DNA of 64,000 nt from Flavobacterium buctense (GCF_014486695.1 NZ_JACTAB010000002.1:360847-424846), one strand, 5' to 3'. Positions 8,158 through 18,812 are shown, counted from the first letter of the stretch. Notes: generated from the letters alone by a model not told the origin. Numbers and translations are program-made.

Positions 8158-10530
8158 TTAGAATTTAATGTTATAAGTAGCACTTGGTACAATGCCGAAA
8201 ATAGACAAACGTAGGGCTTCATTTGAGCCCGTTTCTTGATTTTGTCTGAAAGTAATGGAAGCCGAATTCATTCTGTTGTAAATATTATAAATACCAAAAA
8301 CCCATTCGCTTTGCCATTTTCTGCCTTTGTTTTTGGTTGGTGTCAAAGTAGCTGAGACATCTAAGCGATGGTACATGGGTAAATTGTTTTCGTTTCGCGA
8401 ACTGAAAATAGGAACGGTGATGCCTTGGTATTCATATTGACCGGTTGGAAAAGTAACAGGCTGTCCGGTTTGCAAAATAAAATTAGAACTGAAGCGCCAT
8501 TTTTCGTTTAATTTGTAATTGCCAACTATGGCTAAATTGTGCAGTTTGTCAAAGCCGGTTCGATACCATTCACCGTTATTGATTCCGGTTTCTTCCGGTG
8601 TTCTGCCGTCAACTTGTTGTTCCGTTCTTGACAAGGTATAGGAAACCCAACCTTTGAATCGCCCTGAGTTTTTTCGGAACAAAACTTCTAAACCGTATGC
8701 TCTGGCTTTACCGTTTAAAACGACTCTTTCAATGGCTTCGTTGGCTATCAAGTTGGCACCATCAATATAATCTACTCGATTTTTGATTTTTTTGAAAAAA
8801 GTTTCTACTTCAAGCGAATACACATCATCGCTTAAATTTCGGAAATAGCCTAAAGCGACTTGGTCTAAAATCTGAGGTTTTAAATATTGGTCACTTGGCG
8901 CCCAAACGTCTAAAGGTGTAGGCGATTGTGTATTGGAAATTAAATGCAAATATTGTGACATACGGTTGTAACTTGCCTTTATGGATTGGTCATCATTTAA
9001 AGTATAAGCAACGGCAAAACGAGGTTCAATGTTGTTGAATTGGGCTATCGTTTGGTTTTTGCCATAGCTAACGGTTCCAATAGGTTCGGCGCTTTCATAA
9101 ATCTGAAATTCGGAATTAAAAGTCACCGGTTGGTTGTTGGCATAAGTATTCAATGTTTGTTGGCCCAATCGTAAAAAATTACTAACTCGAAAGCCGTAAG
9201 AAAGTGTAATGTTTTTGGAAATTTGGTGTTCGGCATCTGCATAAAAAGCATTTTCCAGGGCATACTTTTTATCCAACTGATCAGCATTGATGCCTGATTC
9301 TTCGTTAGTCGGTTCAATCTTACCCGGATTAAAATCATAATAATTAGATTGTAAACCGTAAGTCAGTTTAAATTTATCCGTCAAATAATGTTTGAAGTCG
9401 TATTTGAAATTATAGTTTTTAATACCGCTGTCCCAATTAAACCCAATGAAGTCTAATCGAAGGCCATAGTAATAATCAGAATAGATTAACGACATATTTG
9501 AAAACAATTTATCTGAAAATAAATGATTCCATCTGAAATTAATCACGGTATTTCCATAAGTGTTTACAAAATTATTATTCAATTGGAATACATCTCTGCC
9601 AAAATAACCGGAGAGATAAATATTGTTTTTTTCATTGATAGAGTAACTTAATTTGGTATTTAAATCATAAAAATAAGCTGAGTTAGGATTGTCAACTAAT
9701 TTTAGAAAGAGATGCGCATAAGAACCTCTTCCGGCTAAAACAAAGGAGCCTTTGCCTTTTACGATTGGTCCTTCGGCTAAAATTCTACTTGAAATTAATC
9801 CGATGCCGCCATTCATATGAAAGGAATTTTTGTTACCTTCTTTTTGGTAAATATCTAAAATCGAAGATAATCTTCCACCATATCTGGCCGGAATCCCGCC
9901 TTTATACAGCTTCAAATCTTTGATGGCATCCGGATTAAAAACCGAAAATAGTCCAAATAAGTGGGAAGAGTTATAGATGGTGGCTTCGTCTAATAATACC
10001 AAATTTTGATCCGCAGCACCACCACGAACGTTGAAACCGGATTGCCCTTCGCCCGCATTAGTAACTCCGGGTAGCGTCAAAATCGACTTGATGACATCAA
10101 CTTCACCAAATATCACAGGCATTTCTTTAATCTCTTGTATAGTGAGTTTGTTGACGCTCATTTCGGGTTTTCGGACATCTACACGTTTGTTATTTTGTAT
10201 AATTACAACTTCGTCGAGTTGTTGACTGCTTTCTGATATAAAGAAATTTTTTCGAGTGTCTTGGGTAAGGTTGATAGTTTCTGTTACGGTTTTGTAACCC
10301 ACATAACTAATCGATAAAGTATAATTTCCTTTGGGTAAGGTAATCGAATAAAAGCCATATTCATTGGTGGTCAAGCCGGTTTTTGTTTCTTCTATGTATA
10401 GAGAAACACCAATTAACGTTTCTTTATTTCTTCCATCAGAAATTAAACCACTAAGGGTATATTTTTGTTGAGAATGGAGTTGAAACGTTAATAATATTAA
10501 AAAGATAGGAATGAAAATATTTTTTGGCAT
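8158..10530 (-). CDS. TonB-dependent outer-membrane receptor
   Basis: The 790-residue protein has a signal peptide (1-20), a CarboxypepD_reg-like domain at about 24-105 (GLISDGRNKETLIGVSLYI), a plug domain at about 115-235 (LPGVTNAGEGQSGFNVRGG, YKGGIPARYGGRLSSILDI) and a large beta-barrel ending in aromatic-rich YNIKF. Such receptors import large or scarce ligands through the outer membrane using energy from TonB/ExbBD. Its neighbour is a DUF4249 lipoprotein rather than SusD, so this is not a standard SusCD glycan system. No substrate-specific enzymes are adjacent. Confidence 0.95.
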   Translation of the reverse strand: MPKNIFIPIFLILLTFQLHSQQKYTLSGLISDGRNKETLIGVSLYIEETKTGLTTNEYGFYSITLPKGNYTLSISYVGYKTVTETINLTQDTRKNFFISESSQQLDEVVIIQNNKRVDVRKPEMSVNKLTIQEIKEMPVIFGEVDVIKSILTLPGVTNAGEGQSGFNVRGGAADQNLVLLDEATIYNSSHLFGLFSVFNPDAIKDLKLYKGGIPARYGGRLSSILDIYQKEGNKNSFHMNGGIGLISSRILAEGPIVKGKGSFVLAGRGSYAHLFLKLVDNPNSAYFYDLNTKLSYSINEKNNIYLSGYFGRDVFQLNNNFVNTYGNTVINFRWNHLFSDKLFSNMSLIYSDYYYGLRLDFIGFNWDSGIKNYNFKYDFKHYLTDKFKLTYGLQSNYYDFNPGKIEPTNEESGINADQLDKKYALENAFYADAEHQISKNITLSYGFRVSNFLRLGQQTLNTYANNQPVTFNSEFQIYESAEPIGTVSYGKNQTIAQFNNIEPRFAVAYTLNDDQSIKASYNRMSQYLHLISNTQSPTPLDVWAPSDQYLKPQILDQVALGYFRNLSDDVYSLEVETFFKKIKNRVDYIDGANLIANEAIERVVLNGKARAYGLEVLFRKNSGRFKGWVSYTLSRTEQQVDGRTPEETGINNGEWYRTGFDKLHNLAIVGNYKLNEKWRFSSNFILQTGQPVTFPTGQYEYQGITVPIFSSRNENNLPMYHRLDVSATLTPTKNKGRKWQSEWVFGIYNIYNRMNSASITFRQNQETGSNEALRLSIFGIVPSATYNIKF

Positions 10531-10663
10531 AAATTTGGCTTTAAGAAATGCAAAAATCTTAATAAAATTAGTAATTTCCTCATAATCATTTGTTAAGGTT
10601 AGGTTAATACAAAATAGTAATTTTTACAGGATTGATTATTTTCACTATTCAAAAAGCACTACG

Positions 10664-11344
10664 ATGAAAGTCATTATTTCGCTATTATTTATACTAATTG
10701 TCAGTTTTAAAGGTTTTGCTCAATTTGAGCAACCTAAAAAGACTTTGAAAATAGCTCCCGTTACAAATCCTTCTGGGCAAGTGTCGCCAACTTCTTCAAA
10801 ATCGATTGCTTATCCCAGCATTTTTGACAAGAAAGACAAGTTGTTAGAAAGTGTTTCTTTACTAAAAAAGAAACCGGAAGAGGAAAAGGGTATAATGGAG
10901 AAAGAGAAATTTGCCGATCCATCAAAACCATACACCGACAAAATGAATAAGAAAAGCAGTGATGGTGAAATTTTAGAAAAATTCAAAAGTGACAGTTTTT
11001 TAGGCGAATTCAAAACCGGGACAAAAATTATAAGCATCGCTTGTAGAGATCATGAAGCACCTGATGGTGATTTGGTTAGAATTTGGCTCAATGACAAAAT
11101 CGTTGTCGAGGCAATTTTATTAGAAGTAGATTTTAAAGAGGTTTATTTAGACTTAAACGAAGGCATCAACAAAATAGAAATAGAAGCGTTAAACCAAGGA
11201 GAATCGGGTCCAAATACAGCTCAATTTGTAATTTTTGATCAAAAGAAAGGTATGATAACCACTAATAAATGGAATCTAACCACCGGAGTTAAAGCCAAAT
11301 TGGTTATTCTTAAAGACGATGGTGGTTTACAAGAACAGAAATAA
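10664..11344 (+). CDS. Secreted protein of unknown function
   Basis: The 226-residue protein begins with a signal peptide (hydrophobic 4-18, GFAQ cleavage). A Lys/Ser-rich low-complexity section runs to about 110. The C-terminal half (about 118-215) is beta-rich, with acidic loops such as DHEAPDGDLVRIWLND and YLDLNEGINKIEIEAL, and looks like a small beta-sandwich, perhaps metal-binding. I do not recognise the family. It is transcribed away from the TonB receptor gene and ends at a strong bidirectional terminator. Confidence 0.6.
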   Translation: MKVIISLLFILIVSFKGFAQFEQPKKTLKIAPVTNPSGQVSPTSSKSIAYPSIFDKKDKLLESVSLLKKKPEEEKGIMEKEKFADPSKPYTDKMNKKSSDGEILEKFKSDSFLGEFKTGTKIISIACRDHEAPDGDLVRIWLNDKIVVEAILLEVDFKEVYLDLNEGINKIEIEALNQGESGPNTAQFVIFDQKKGMITTNKWNLTTGVKAKLVILKDDGGLQEQK

Positions 11345-11348
11345 AAAA

Positions 11349-11372
11349 AGCGACCTAAATGGGTCGCTTTTT
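11349..11372. terminator. Bidirectional terminator
   Basis: AGCGACC (11349-11355) pairs with GGTCGCT (11362-11368) across a 6-base loop; A-runs precede and T-runs follow, so it can stop transcription from both the 10664 gene and the convergent icd gene. Confidence 0.85.
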
Positions 11373-11393
11373 TTATTGGAATCAAATTCAGTA

Positions 11394-13739
<2,346 letters not shown>

Positions 13740-13740
13740 T

Positions 13741-13830
13741 TATCAAATTGACAATCTGAAAGGTTTAAATTAGTAAAATGATAATCTGCTGAACTTATAT
13801 TGGTAAAATGATAATTTTTCAGGCTAATTT
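13741..13830. repeat. Three degenerate 30-bp direct repeats
   Basis: Three consecutive 30-base units begin at 13741, 13771 and 13801. Units two and three share GTAAAATGATAAT at the same offset, and unit one has the related TCAAATTGACAAT there. They occupy the gap between the icd promoter and the rplS terminator. Confidence 0.5.
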
Positions 13831-13838
13831 TTGCACAT

Positions 13839-13868
13839 AAAAAAGCCCCGATGATATCGAGGCGTTTT
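13839..13868 (-). terminator. Terminator of rplS
   Basis: GCCCCGAT (13845-13852) pairs with ATCGAGGC (13856-13863) with one mismatch and a 3-base loop; on the reverse strand the stem is followed by TTTTTT. Confidence 0.8.
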
Positions 13869-13888
13869 TATAAGTACAAAGTTTAGAA

Positions 13889-14239
13889 TTATCTTCTTCT
13901 TTCTTTGATTTTTGCTTTTTTACCGGTAAGTTCTCTAAAGTAGTAGATACGAGCTCTTCTAACTTTACCTCTTTGGTTTACTTCAACTTTTTGCAATGCG
14001 GGCATATTTACCGGGAAGATACGCTCTACACCAACAGCACCAGACATTTTACGGATTGTAAAAGTTTCAGTCAATCCTGCACCTTTTCTTTGGATTACAA
14101 CTCCTTTGAAAAACTGAGTTCTTGTTTTTTCACCCTCTTTAATTTCGTAGTAAACAGTGATAGTGTCACCGGCTCCGAACGCAGGGAAATCTTTTTTTGT
14201 TGACAATTCGTTATTAACGAAATCTACTAAATTTGCCAT
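13889..14239 (-). CDS. rplS: 50S ribosomal protein L19
   Basis: L19 sits at the 30S-50S interface of the ribosome. The 116-residue protein shows the family pattern FGAGDTITVYYEIKEGEKTR, GVVIQRKGAGLTETFTIRK, GVERIFPVNMP and the RRARIYYFRELTGKKAKIKE end. It follows trmD, its common partner, but a 199-base gap with its own -7 box (14312-14319) shows it can be transcribed alone. A hairpin terminator follows. Confidence 0.97.
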   Translation of the reverse strand: MANLVDFVNNELSTKKDFPAFGAGDTITVYYEIKEGEKTRTQFFKGVVIQRKGAGLTETFTIRKMSGAVGVERIFPVNMPALQKVEVNQRGKVRRARIYYFRELTGKKAKIKERRR

Positions 14240-14311
14240 TTTTAAAAATAATTATGGTTGAAATCTGAGCAACATTCACGGTTTTCGCCAGAGGTTAGTC
14301 AAATGTGGGGG

Positions 14312-14319
14312 CAAAGATA
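14312..14319 (-). promoter_or_regulatory. -7 promoter box of rplS
   Basis: The reverse strand reads TATCTTTG, matching TAnnTTTG. It predicts a leader of roughly 65-70 bases ahead of the rplS ATG, long enough for a regulatory structure, although I could not fold a convincing one by eye. Confidence 0.6.
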
Positions 14320-14324
14320 AAAAA

Positions 14325-14359
14325 GAATTACGAATTACGAATTATGAATTGCGAATTTT
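14325..14359. repeat. Heptamer tract (gaattac type)
   Basis: Five 7-base units start at 14325, 14332, 14339, 14346 and 14353: gaattac, gaattac, gaattat, gaattgc, gaatttt. It lies directly upstream of the rplS promoter box, where a -33 element would be expected. Confidence 0.75.
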
Positions 14360-14422
14360 TTTGATGAATTTTTGCAAATATAAATAGCTGTAAATCAGCA
14401 ATGTGAAGAGTAAATTCTCCTT

Positions 14423-14457
14423 ATTCGTCATTCACCTTTTACAATTCATCATTTTCT
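14423..14457. repeat. Heptamer tract overlapping the 3' end of trmD
   Basis: Units attcgtc, attcacc, ttttaca, attcatc, attttct start every 7 bases from 14423. The trmD stop codon (14439-14441) is inside the tract, so the last few TrmD residues are encoded by it. Confidence 0.6.
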
Positions 14458-15125
14458 AACAAGTCAGGGCGTCTTTTTTTGGTGTGTTCATACGCCATAT
14501 CTTCGCGCCATTTGTCAATTTTGGCAAAATGACCGCTGGTCAAGATTTCAGGCACTTTCCAACCTTTGTAATCGGCCGGTCGGGTATAAATGGGTCCCGA
14601 TAATAAATTGTCCTGAAAACTATCCGTCAAAGCCGAAGTTTCATCACTCAAAACACCCGGAATCAACCGGATAATTGCATCGCAAAAAACAATCGCACCA
14701 ATTTCGCCACCAGAAAGCACATAATCGCCAATCGAAATTTCTTTGGTAATAAAATGATCGCGAACACGTTGGTCAACACCTTTGTAATGCCCGCAAAGAA
14801 TGATAATATTCTCGTACATCGACATTGTATTGGCCATTTTTTGGTTCAAAGTTTCCCCATCAGGCGACATATAAATGATTTCGTCGTAAGTTCGTTGGCT
14901 TTTCAAATGTGTAATACAGGCATCAATCGGTTGCACCATCATGACCATACCAGCGCCTCCACCAAATTGGTAATCGTCTACACTTTTTTGTTTGTTGGTC
15001 GTATAATCTCTCAGGTTGTGAAAATGCACTTCCACCAATCCTTTTTCGATGGCGCGTTTCATAATCGAGCCTTCAAACGGACTTCGCAATAAATCAGGTA
15101 ATATGGTGATGATGTCTATTCGCAT
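14439..15125 (-). CDS. trmD: tRNA (guanine-37-N1)-methyltransferase TrmD
   Basis: TrmD methylates G37 next to the anticodon and prevents frameshifting. The 228-residue protein has the SPOUT-knot signatures [13 protein letters not shown] near 53-65, [12 protein letters not shown] and [17 protein letters not shown]. Length is normal. A perfect -7 box lies only 4 bases upstream of the ATG, so the mRNA is probably leaderless or almost so. The C-terminal NDEL is encoded by a heptamer repeat tract. rplS follows downstream. Confidence 0.97.
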   Translation of the reverse strand: MRIDIITILPDLLRSPFEGSIMKRAIEKGLVEVHFHNLRDYTTNKQKSVDDYQFGGGAGMVMMVQPIDACITHLKSQRTYDEIIYMSPDGETLNQKMANTMSMYENIIILCGHYKGVDQRVRDHFITKEISIGDYVLSGGEIGAIVFCDAIIRLIPGVLSDETSALTDSFQDNLLSGPIYTRPADYKGWKVPEILTSGHFAKIDKWREDMAYEHTKKRRPDLLENDEL

Positions 15126-15129
15126 GGTG

Positions 15130-15137
15130 CAAATATA
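15130..15137 (-). promoter_or_regulatory. -7 promoter box of trmD
   Basis: The reverse strand reads TATATTTG. Its final G is separated from the trmD ATG by 4 bases, which puts the transcription start on or next to the start codon. Confidence 0.65.
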
Positions 15138-15155
15138 GAAAGAAGTTTTTTTAGA

Positions 15156-15250
15156 AGCTATTTCCGGCTTTCCACTATATCTTTTTCAATGACTATGGTT
15201 TTCAACCACAGCCATTAAAAAAGGATGCCGTTGCAATCCGGGCTAGGGTT
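15156..15250. repeat. REP-like imperfect hairpin element
   Basis: The sequence from agctatttccggc to gggctaggg folds as a long imperfect hairpin. The centre pairs AATGACTATGGTT (15188-15200) with AACCACAGCCATT (15204-15216), with 11 of 13 matches, and the flanks TATCTTTTTC and AAAAAAGGAT also pair. Its form, with ends like gctatttcc...gggctaggg, resembles dispersed intergenic elements I recall from Bacteroidota genomes. It is between trmD and the methyltransferase gene. Confidence 0.5.
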
Positions 15251-15268
15251 TCAGTGTGTACAAGAAAT

Positions 15269-16069
15269 TTATTTCTTCGAAGCCAAAATCGAATACACCA
15301 TCGGGATTTTATTCTCCAAAGGTTTAATTCGGAACTTTCCTTTTTCAAATTCTACTGTTTTATTAAAACAATTATAGGGCGAGTAATCATATTCATTAAA
15401 GGAGTTGATTTCCAAACCACTTTCAATTAAGCTATTCAAAATCTCCGAAATCGGATGGTTCCAAGTGATGGTTTTAGTGGCAATTTCGGCATCGCGGTCG
15501 GCGTAAGTTCCGGTTTCGTTTTCAACAATTGGCTCTACATTAAAATAATTATAGAAAACGGTTTCAAAATCATTGTCAAACATCCAAACTACCGGATGAA
15601 AATCGGCCATGATGAATTTGCCATTAGGCTTTAAAAAATGCGAAACAACCTTCGCCCATTTATCCAAATCGGGAAACCAACCGATAGTGCCATAACTAGT
15701 AAAAACAAGATCAAATTTTTCGTTTATTAAAGTGGGTGCATCATAAATATCACAACAAACAAAAGTCACGTCGAGATTAAGTTTTTCAGCAAATTCTCGA
15801 GCTCTTTCTATGGCTTTATCCGATAAATCTACACCGGTGGCTTTGGCTCCCATTCGTGCGAATGAAATGGTATCTTGCCCAAAATGACACTGCAAATGCA
15901 ATATCTTTTTACCGGAAACATCGCCTAATAAAGGCAATTCAATGTCGTTTAAAGTCGATTTTCCTTTGAGAAAACCTTCCACATCATAAAATTCGGAAGC
16001 GATGTGAACGTCCGTTTTGTTGTTCCAAGTTTGTTTGTTTATGGCTTTATAATCGTTTTTATTGTCCAT
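15269..16069 (-). CDS. Class I SAM-dependent methyltransferase
   Basis: The 266-residue cytoplasmic protein has the Rossmann methyltransferase signature ILHLQCHFGQDTISFARMG near 54-72, the acidic VDLSDKAI post-I motif, and DLVFTSYGTIGWFPD as motif II. These fit small-molecule methyltransferases of the UbiE/Tam type. The Cys-containing LHLQCHFGQD is frequent in this subgroup. The substrate is not predictable. It is divergent from the immunophilin gene and has its own -7 box at 16092-16099. Confidence 0.8.
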   Translation of the reverse strand: MDNKNDYKAINKQTWNNKTDVHIASEFYDVEGFLKGKSTLNDIELPLLGDVSGKKILHLQCHFGQDTISFARMGAKATGVDLSDKAIERAREFAEKLNLDVTFVCCDIYDAPTLINEKFDLVFTSYGTIGWFPDLDKWAKVVSHFLKPNGKFIMADFHPVVWMFDNDFETVFYNYFNVEPIVENETGTYADRDAEIATKTITWNHPISEILNSLIESGLEINSFNEYDYSPYNCFNKTVEFEKGKFRIKPLENKIPMVYSILASKK

Positions 16070-16091
16070 TGGTTTTGGTATTTTTGGTAAC

Positions 16092-16099
16092 CAAATTTA
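16092..16099 (-). promoter_or_regulatory. -7 promoter box of the methyltransferase gene
   Basis: The reverse strand reads TAAATTTG, matching TAnnTTTG, 22 bases upstream of the ATG. It lies 13 bases from the opposing box at 16113, so the two divergent promoters overlap. Confidence 0.55.
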
Positions 16100-16112
16100 C
16101 AATATAAAATAG

Positions 16113-16120
16113 TACCTTTG
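16113..16120 (+). promoter_or_regulatory. -7 promoter box of the immunophilin gene
   Basis: TACCTTTG matches TAnnTTTG and lies 27 bases ahead of the ATG at 16148. Confidence 0.6.
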
Positions 16121-16147
16121 CCCCAGATTTTTTAAAAATATAAGACA

Positions 16148-17083
16148 ATGGAAAACGGAATATACGCTAAATTCAACACGACTAAAGGGTCGATTTTAGT
16201 AAAACTAACACACGATTTAACACCGGGAACAGTTGGAAACTTTGTAGGCTTAGCCGAAGGACAATTAGAGAATTCAGCGCGCCCAATGGGAAAACCTTAT
16301 TATGACGGATTAAAATTCCACAGAGTGATTCCTGATTTTATGGTGCAAGGTGGTTGCCCGCAAGGCATCGGTACCGGTGGTCCGGGTTACAATTTTGATG
16401 ATGAATTTCACCCAACCTTAAAACACGATAAACCGGGCGTTTTGTCAATGGCCAATGCCGGTCCGGGAAGCAATGGTTCTCAGTTTTTTATCACGCACGT
16501 TCCTACAACTTGGTTAGACGGAAAGCACACGGTTTTTGGTCATGTGGTAGAAGGGCAAGACATTGTTGATGCAGTAGCACAAGGCGATTCAATCGAAACC
16601 TTGGAAATTGTTAGAGTAGGTGACGAGGCTCAAAAATGGAATGCCATCGAAGCGTTCAGAACTTTTGAAGGTTCACGCCAAAAAAGAATTGAAGAAGCTA
16701 AAAAACAAGCCGAAGAATCAATGGAAAAATTAGCTGCCGGTTTTGAAAAAACGGAAAGCGGTTTGCGTTACAAATTCATCCAAAAAGGAAATGGGAAACA
16801 AGCAGAAGCCGGTAAAACAGTTTCAGTTCATTACACCGGACAATTAGAAAACGGTAAAACATTCGACTCTTCTTATCCACGCAAAAAACCAATCGAATTT
16901 CCATTAGGGAAAGGTCATGTAATTGAAGGTTGGGATGAAGGAATTGCCTTGTTGCAAGTGGGTGACAAAGCCCGTTTCGTGATTCCGTCTTATTTAGGAT
17001 ACGGTTCAAGCGGTGCCGGAGGCGTAATTCCGCCGGATGCGACTTTGATTTTTGATGTAGAATTAATGGACGTTAAAGGATAA
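16148..17083 (+). CDS. Dual-domain peptidyl-prolyl isomerase: cyclophilin fused to FKBP
   Basis: The 311-residue cytoplasmic protein joins two unrelated prolyl isomerases. Residues 1 to about 165 are a cyclophilin with FHRVIPDFMVQGG and GPGSNGSQFFIT. A charged helical linker (about 170-205) follows. Residues 210-311 are an FKBP domain with VSVHYTGQLENGKTFDSS, VIEGWDEGIALLQVGDKARF and YGSSGAGGVIPPDATLIFD. Key active-site residues appear intact in both domains. Dual-family immunophilins in this order (CFBP type) are known from Flavobacteria and some other bacteria. There is no signal peptide, so it acts in the cytoplasm. A terminator follows. Confidence 0.95.
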   Translation: MENGIYAKFNTTKGSILVKLTHDLTPGTVGNFVGLAEGQLENSARPMGKPYYDGLKFHRVIPDFMVQGGCPQGIGTGGPGYNFDDEFHPTLKHDKPGVLSMANAGPGSNGSQFFITHVPTTWLDGKHTVFGHVVEGQDIVDAVAQGDSIETLEIVRVGDEAQKWNAIEAFRTFEGSRQKRIEEAKKQAEESMEKLAAGFEKTESGLRYKFIQKGNGKQAEAGKTVSVHYTGQLENGKTFDSSYPRKKPIEFPLGKGHVIEGWDEGIALLQVGDKARFVIPSYLGYGSSGAGGVIPPDATLIFDVELMDVKG

Positions 17084-17111
17084 TATAAAACTTAAGTTTT
17101 GATTAAAACAG

Positions 17112-17145
17112 AATCCCAATCTTTTACGGTTGGGATTTTTTTTTA
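17112..17145 (+). terminator. Terminator of the immunophilin gene
   Basis: AATCCCAA (17112-17119) pairs with TTGGGATT (17130-17137), followed by a run of T. Confidence 0.85.
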
Positions 17146-17174
17146 CATTTACTTCAACCAATAAAACTAAAATC

Positions 17175-17477
17175 ATGAAATATAAAGTACTAGCCTTGGC
17201 AGTTTTGGCCACCATTATTTATTCCTGTGCTTCAAAAACGGCAGTAGCAACAACAGAAGTAAAAAAAGATGAAATTAAATTTGCTACGGTTATGACTCCT
17301 GAACTAGCCGAAGGAAAATCGCTCTACGAAAATAATTGTGCCAAATGTCATTCCTTATACAATGCCAGTGATTTCAATGCCGAACAATGGAAACCAATTG
17401 TTTTGAGCATGCAAAAGAAAGCCGATTTAAGTGATGTTCAAGGCCAAAAAATTTACAATTATTTGACAATGAAATAA
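17175..17477 (+). CDS. Small c-type cytochrome lipoprotein
   Basis: The 100-residue protein has a lipoprotein signal (hydrophobic 5-15, YSC with Cys18) and one haem-binding motif CAKCH at 55-59; Met79 in VLSMQKK is the likely second iron ligand. It would be tethered to a membrane on the periplasmic side and carry single electrons. The first Met of the open frame at 17130 lies inside the previous gene's terminator, so ATG at 17175 is the start. No oxidase genes are adjacent, so its partner is unknown. Confidence 0.85.
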   Translation: MKYKVLALAVLATIIYSCASKTAVATTEVKKDEIKFATVMTPELAEGKSLYENNCAKCHSLYNASDFNAEQWKPIVLSMQKKADLSDVQGQKIYNYLTMK

Positions 17478-17485
17478 TAAAAAAA

Positions 17486-17512
17486 AACACTCTTTCGGAG
17501 TGTTTTTTTTTA
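17486..17512. terminator. Bidirectional terminator
   Basis: AACACTC (17486-17492) pairs with GAGTGTT (17498-17504) around loop TTTCG, with A-runs before and T-runs after. It serves the cytochrome gene and the convergent glgC. Confidence 0.85.
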
Positions 17513-17514
17513 TT

Positions 17515-18789
17515 TTATACGGTAAACCCGTTCGGAAGTACAGCGCCTTTTTTGACGACGATAATACCGTCTTTTATGGTGTATAAATCGGTGTTGGTGT
17601 CTTCTAAATGTTTACCACCATTGAGTCGAACATCGTTTCCGATTCGGCAATCTTTATCAACTATGGTATTGTTGATGTAACACCTTTCGCCAATCCCGAT
17701 ATTGATTATGTCATGTAACGAGTTGGTTCTGATTTCTTCCAGATTTTGGTAATAATCATTTCCCATTAGATATGAGTTGAGGATTGTTGAACCAAAACCC
17801 ACGCGACTTCTAATACCAATAACCGAATGTTCTACTGTTACACCGTTTAGAATGCAACCTTCCGCAATGACCGATTTGTCAATAGTGGAAGCGCCGGTAA
17901 TTTTGGATGGAGGCAAAACACGAGCACGGGTATAAATTTTACTCGAATTGTCGAAAAGATTAAACTTCGGAATGTCATCGGTTAAACCTAAATTGGCTTC
18001 AAAGAAAGAATCTATGTTTCCAATATCGGTCCAATAACCTTCATATTGGTAGCTGAGTATTTTATGTTTGCCTATAGCTTGCGGGATAATTTCTTTCCCA
18101 AAATCTTTGGTGTCCGGATTTTTCATTATTTCAACTAATAACTCTTTGTTGAAAATATAAATACCCATTGAGGCCAAATAGTGTTTGCCTTCTGCTTTAG
18201 ATTCTTCACTTACTTCCGATGTCCATTCGGGTAGCAAACTCACATTAGGTTTTTCGATAAAGGAAGTAATGTAATTTTCGGAATCGGTTTTCAGAATTCC
18301 GAATTCCGGCGCCTCTTTGGCGTTTACCGGTAAAGTGGCAATAGATATATTGGCACCGGCATCATGATGCGCTTTGATCATGGCGTTGAAATCCATTTGG
18401 TACAATTGGTCACCCGATAAAATCAAGGCATAATCAAATTCATGGTTCATAAAATGATGCATACATTGGCGAACGGCATCGGCAGTTCCTTGAAACCAAG
18501 TTGGGTTGTCAGGCGTTTGTTCTGCCGCTAAAATATCGACGAATGCCGTACTGAAATGGCTAAAGTGATAAGTGTTTTTAATGTGCTGGTTTAAGGACGC
18601 CGAATTGAATTGCGTCAATACAAACATCCTTTTGATGTCTGAATTGATACAATTGGAAATCGGAATATCCACCAAACGGTATTTTCCCGCAATGGGAACC
18701 GCCGGTTTGGAACGCGTTTGGGTTAGTGGTGCTAATCTTGAACCTTGTCCGCCACCTAAAATAATGGCTAATGTGCTTTTATTTATCAT
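17515..18789 (-). CDS. glgC: Glucose-1-phosphate adenylyltransferase
   Basis: GlgC makes ADP-glucose from glucose 1-phosphate and ATP, the committed step of glycogen synthesis. The 424-residue protein has the nucleotidyl-transferase signature GGGQGSRLAPLT at 12-23, the AVPIAGKYRLVDIPISN region, FIEKP, and a C-terminal left-handed beta-helix (from about 290) used for allosteric control. Length is normal. It lies 23 bases after glgA on the same strand, so both are in one operon. Confidence 0.97.
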   Translation of the reverse strand: MINKSTLAIILGGGQGSRLAPLTQTRSKPAVPIAGKYRLVDIPISNCINSDIKRMFVLTQFNSASLNQHIKNTYHFSHFSTAFVDILAAEQTPDNPTWFQGTADAVRQCMHHFMNHEFDYALILSGDQLYQMDFNAMIKAHHDAGANISIATLPVNAKEAPEFGILKTDSENYITSFIEKPNVSLLPEWTSEVSEESKAEGKHYLASMGIYIFNKELLVEIMKNPDTKDFGKEIIPQAIGKHKILSYQYEGYWTDIGNIDSFFEANLGLTDDIPKFNLFDNSSKIYTRARVLPPSKITGASTIDKSVIAEGCILNGVTVEHSVIGIRSRVGFGSTILNSYLMGNDYYQNLEEIRTNSLHDIINIGIGERCYINNTIVDKDCRIGNDVRLNGGKHLEDTNTDLYTIKDGIIVVKKGAVLPNGFTV

Positions 18790-18812
18790 TGCAATATGCT
18801 TTAGTTGTTTGA

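Noticed and set aside
15126..15268. tRNA or small RNA gene between trmD and the methyltransferase
   Set aside because: No cloverleaf or CCA end; the fold is a single long hairpin, so a REP-like element fits better.
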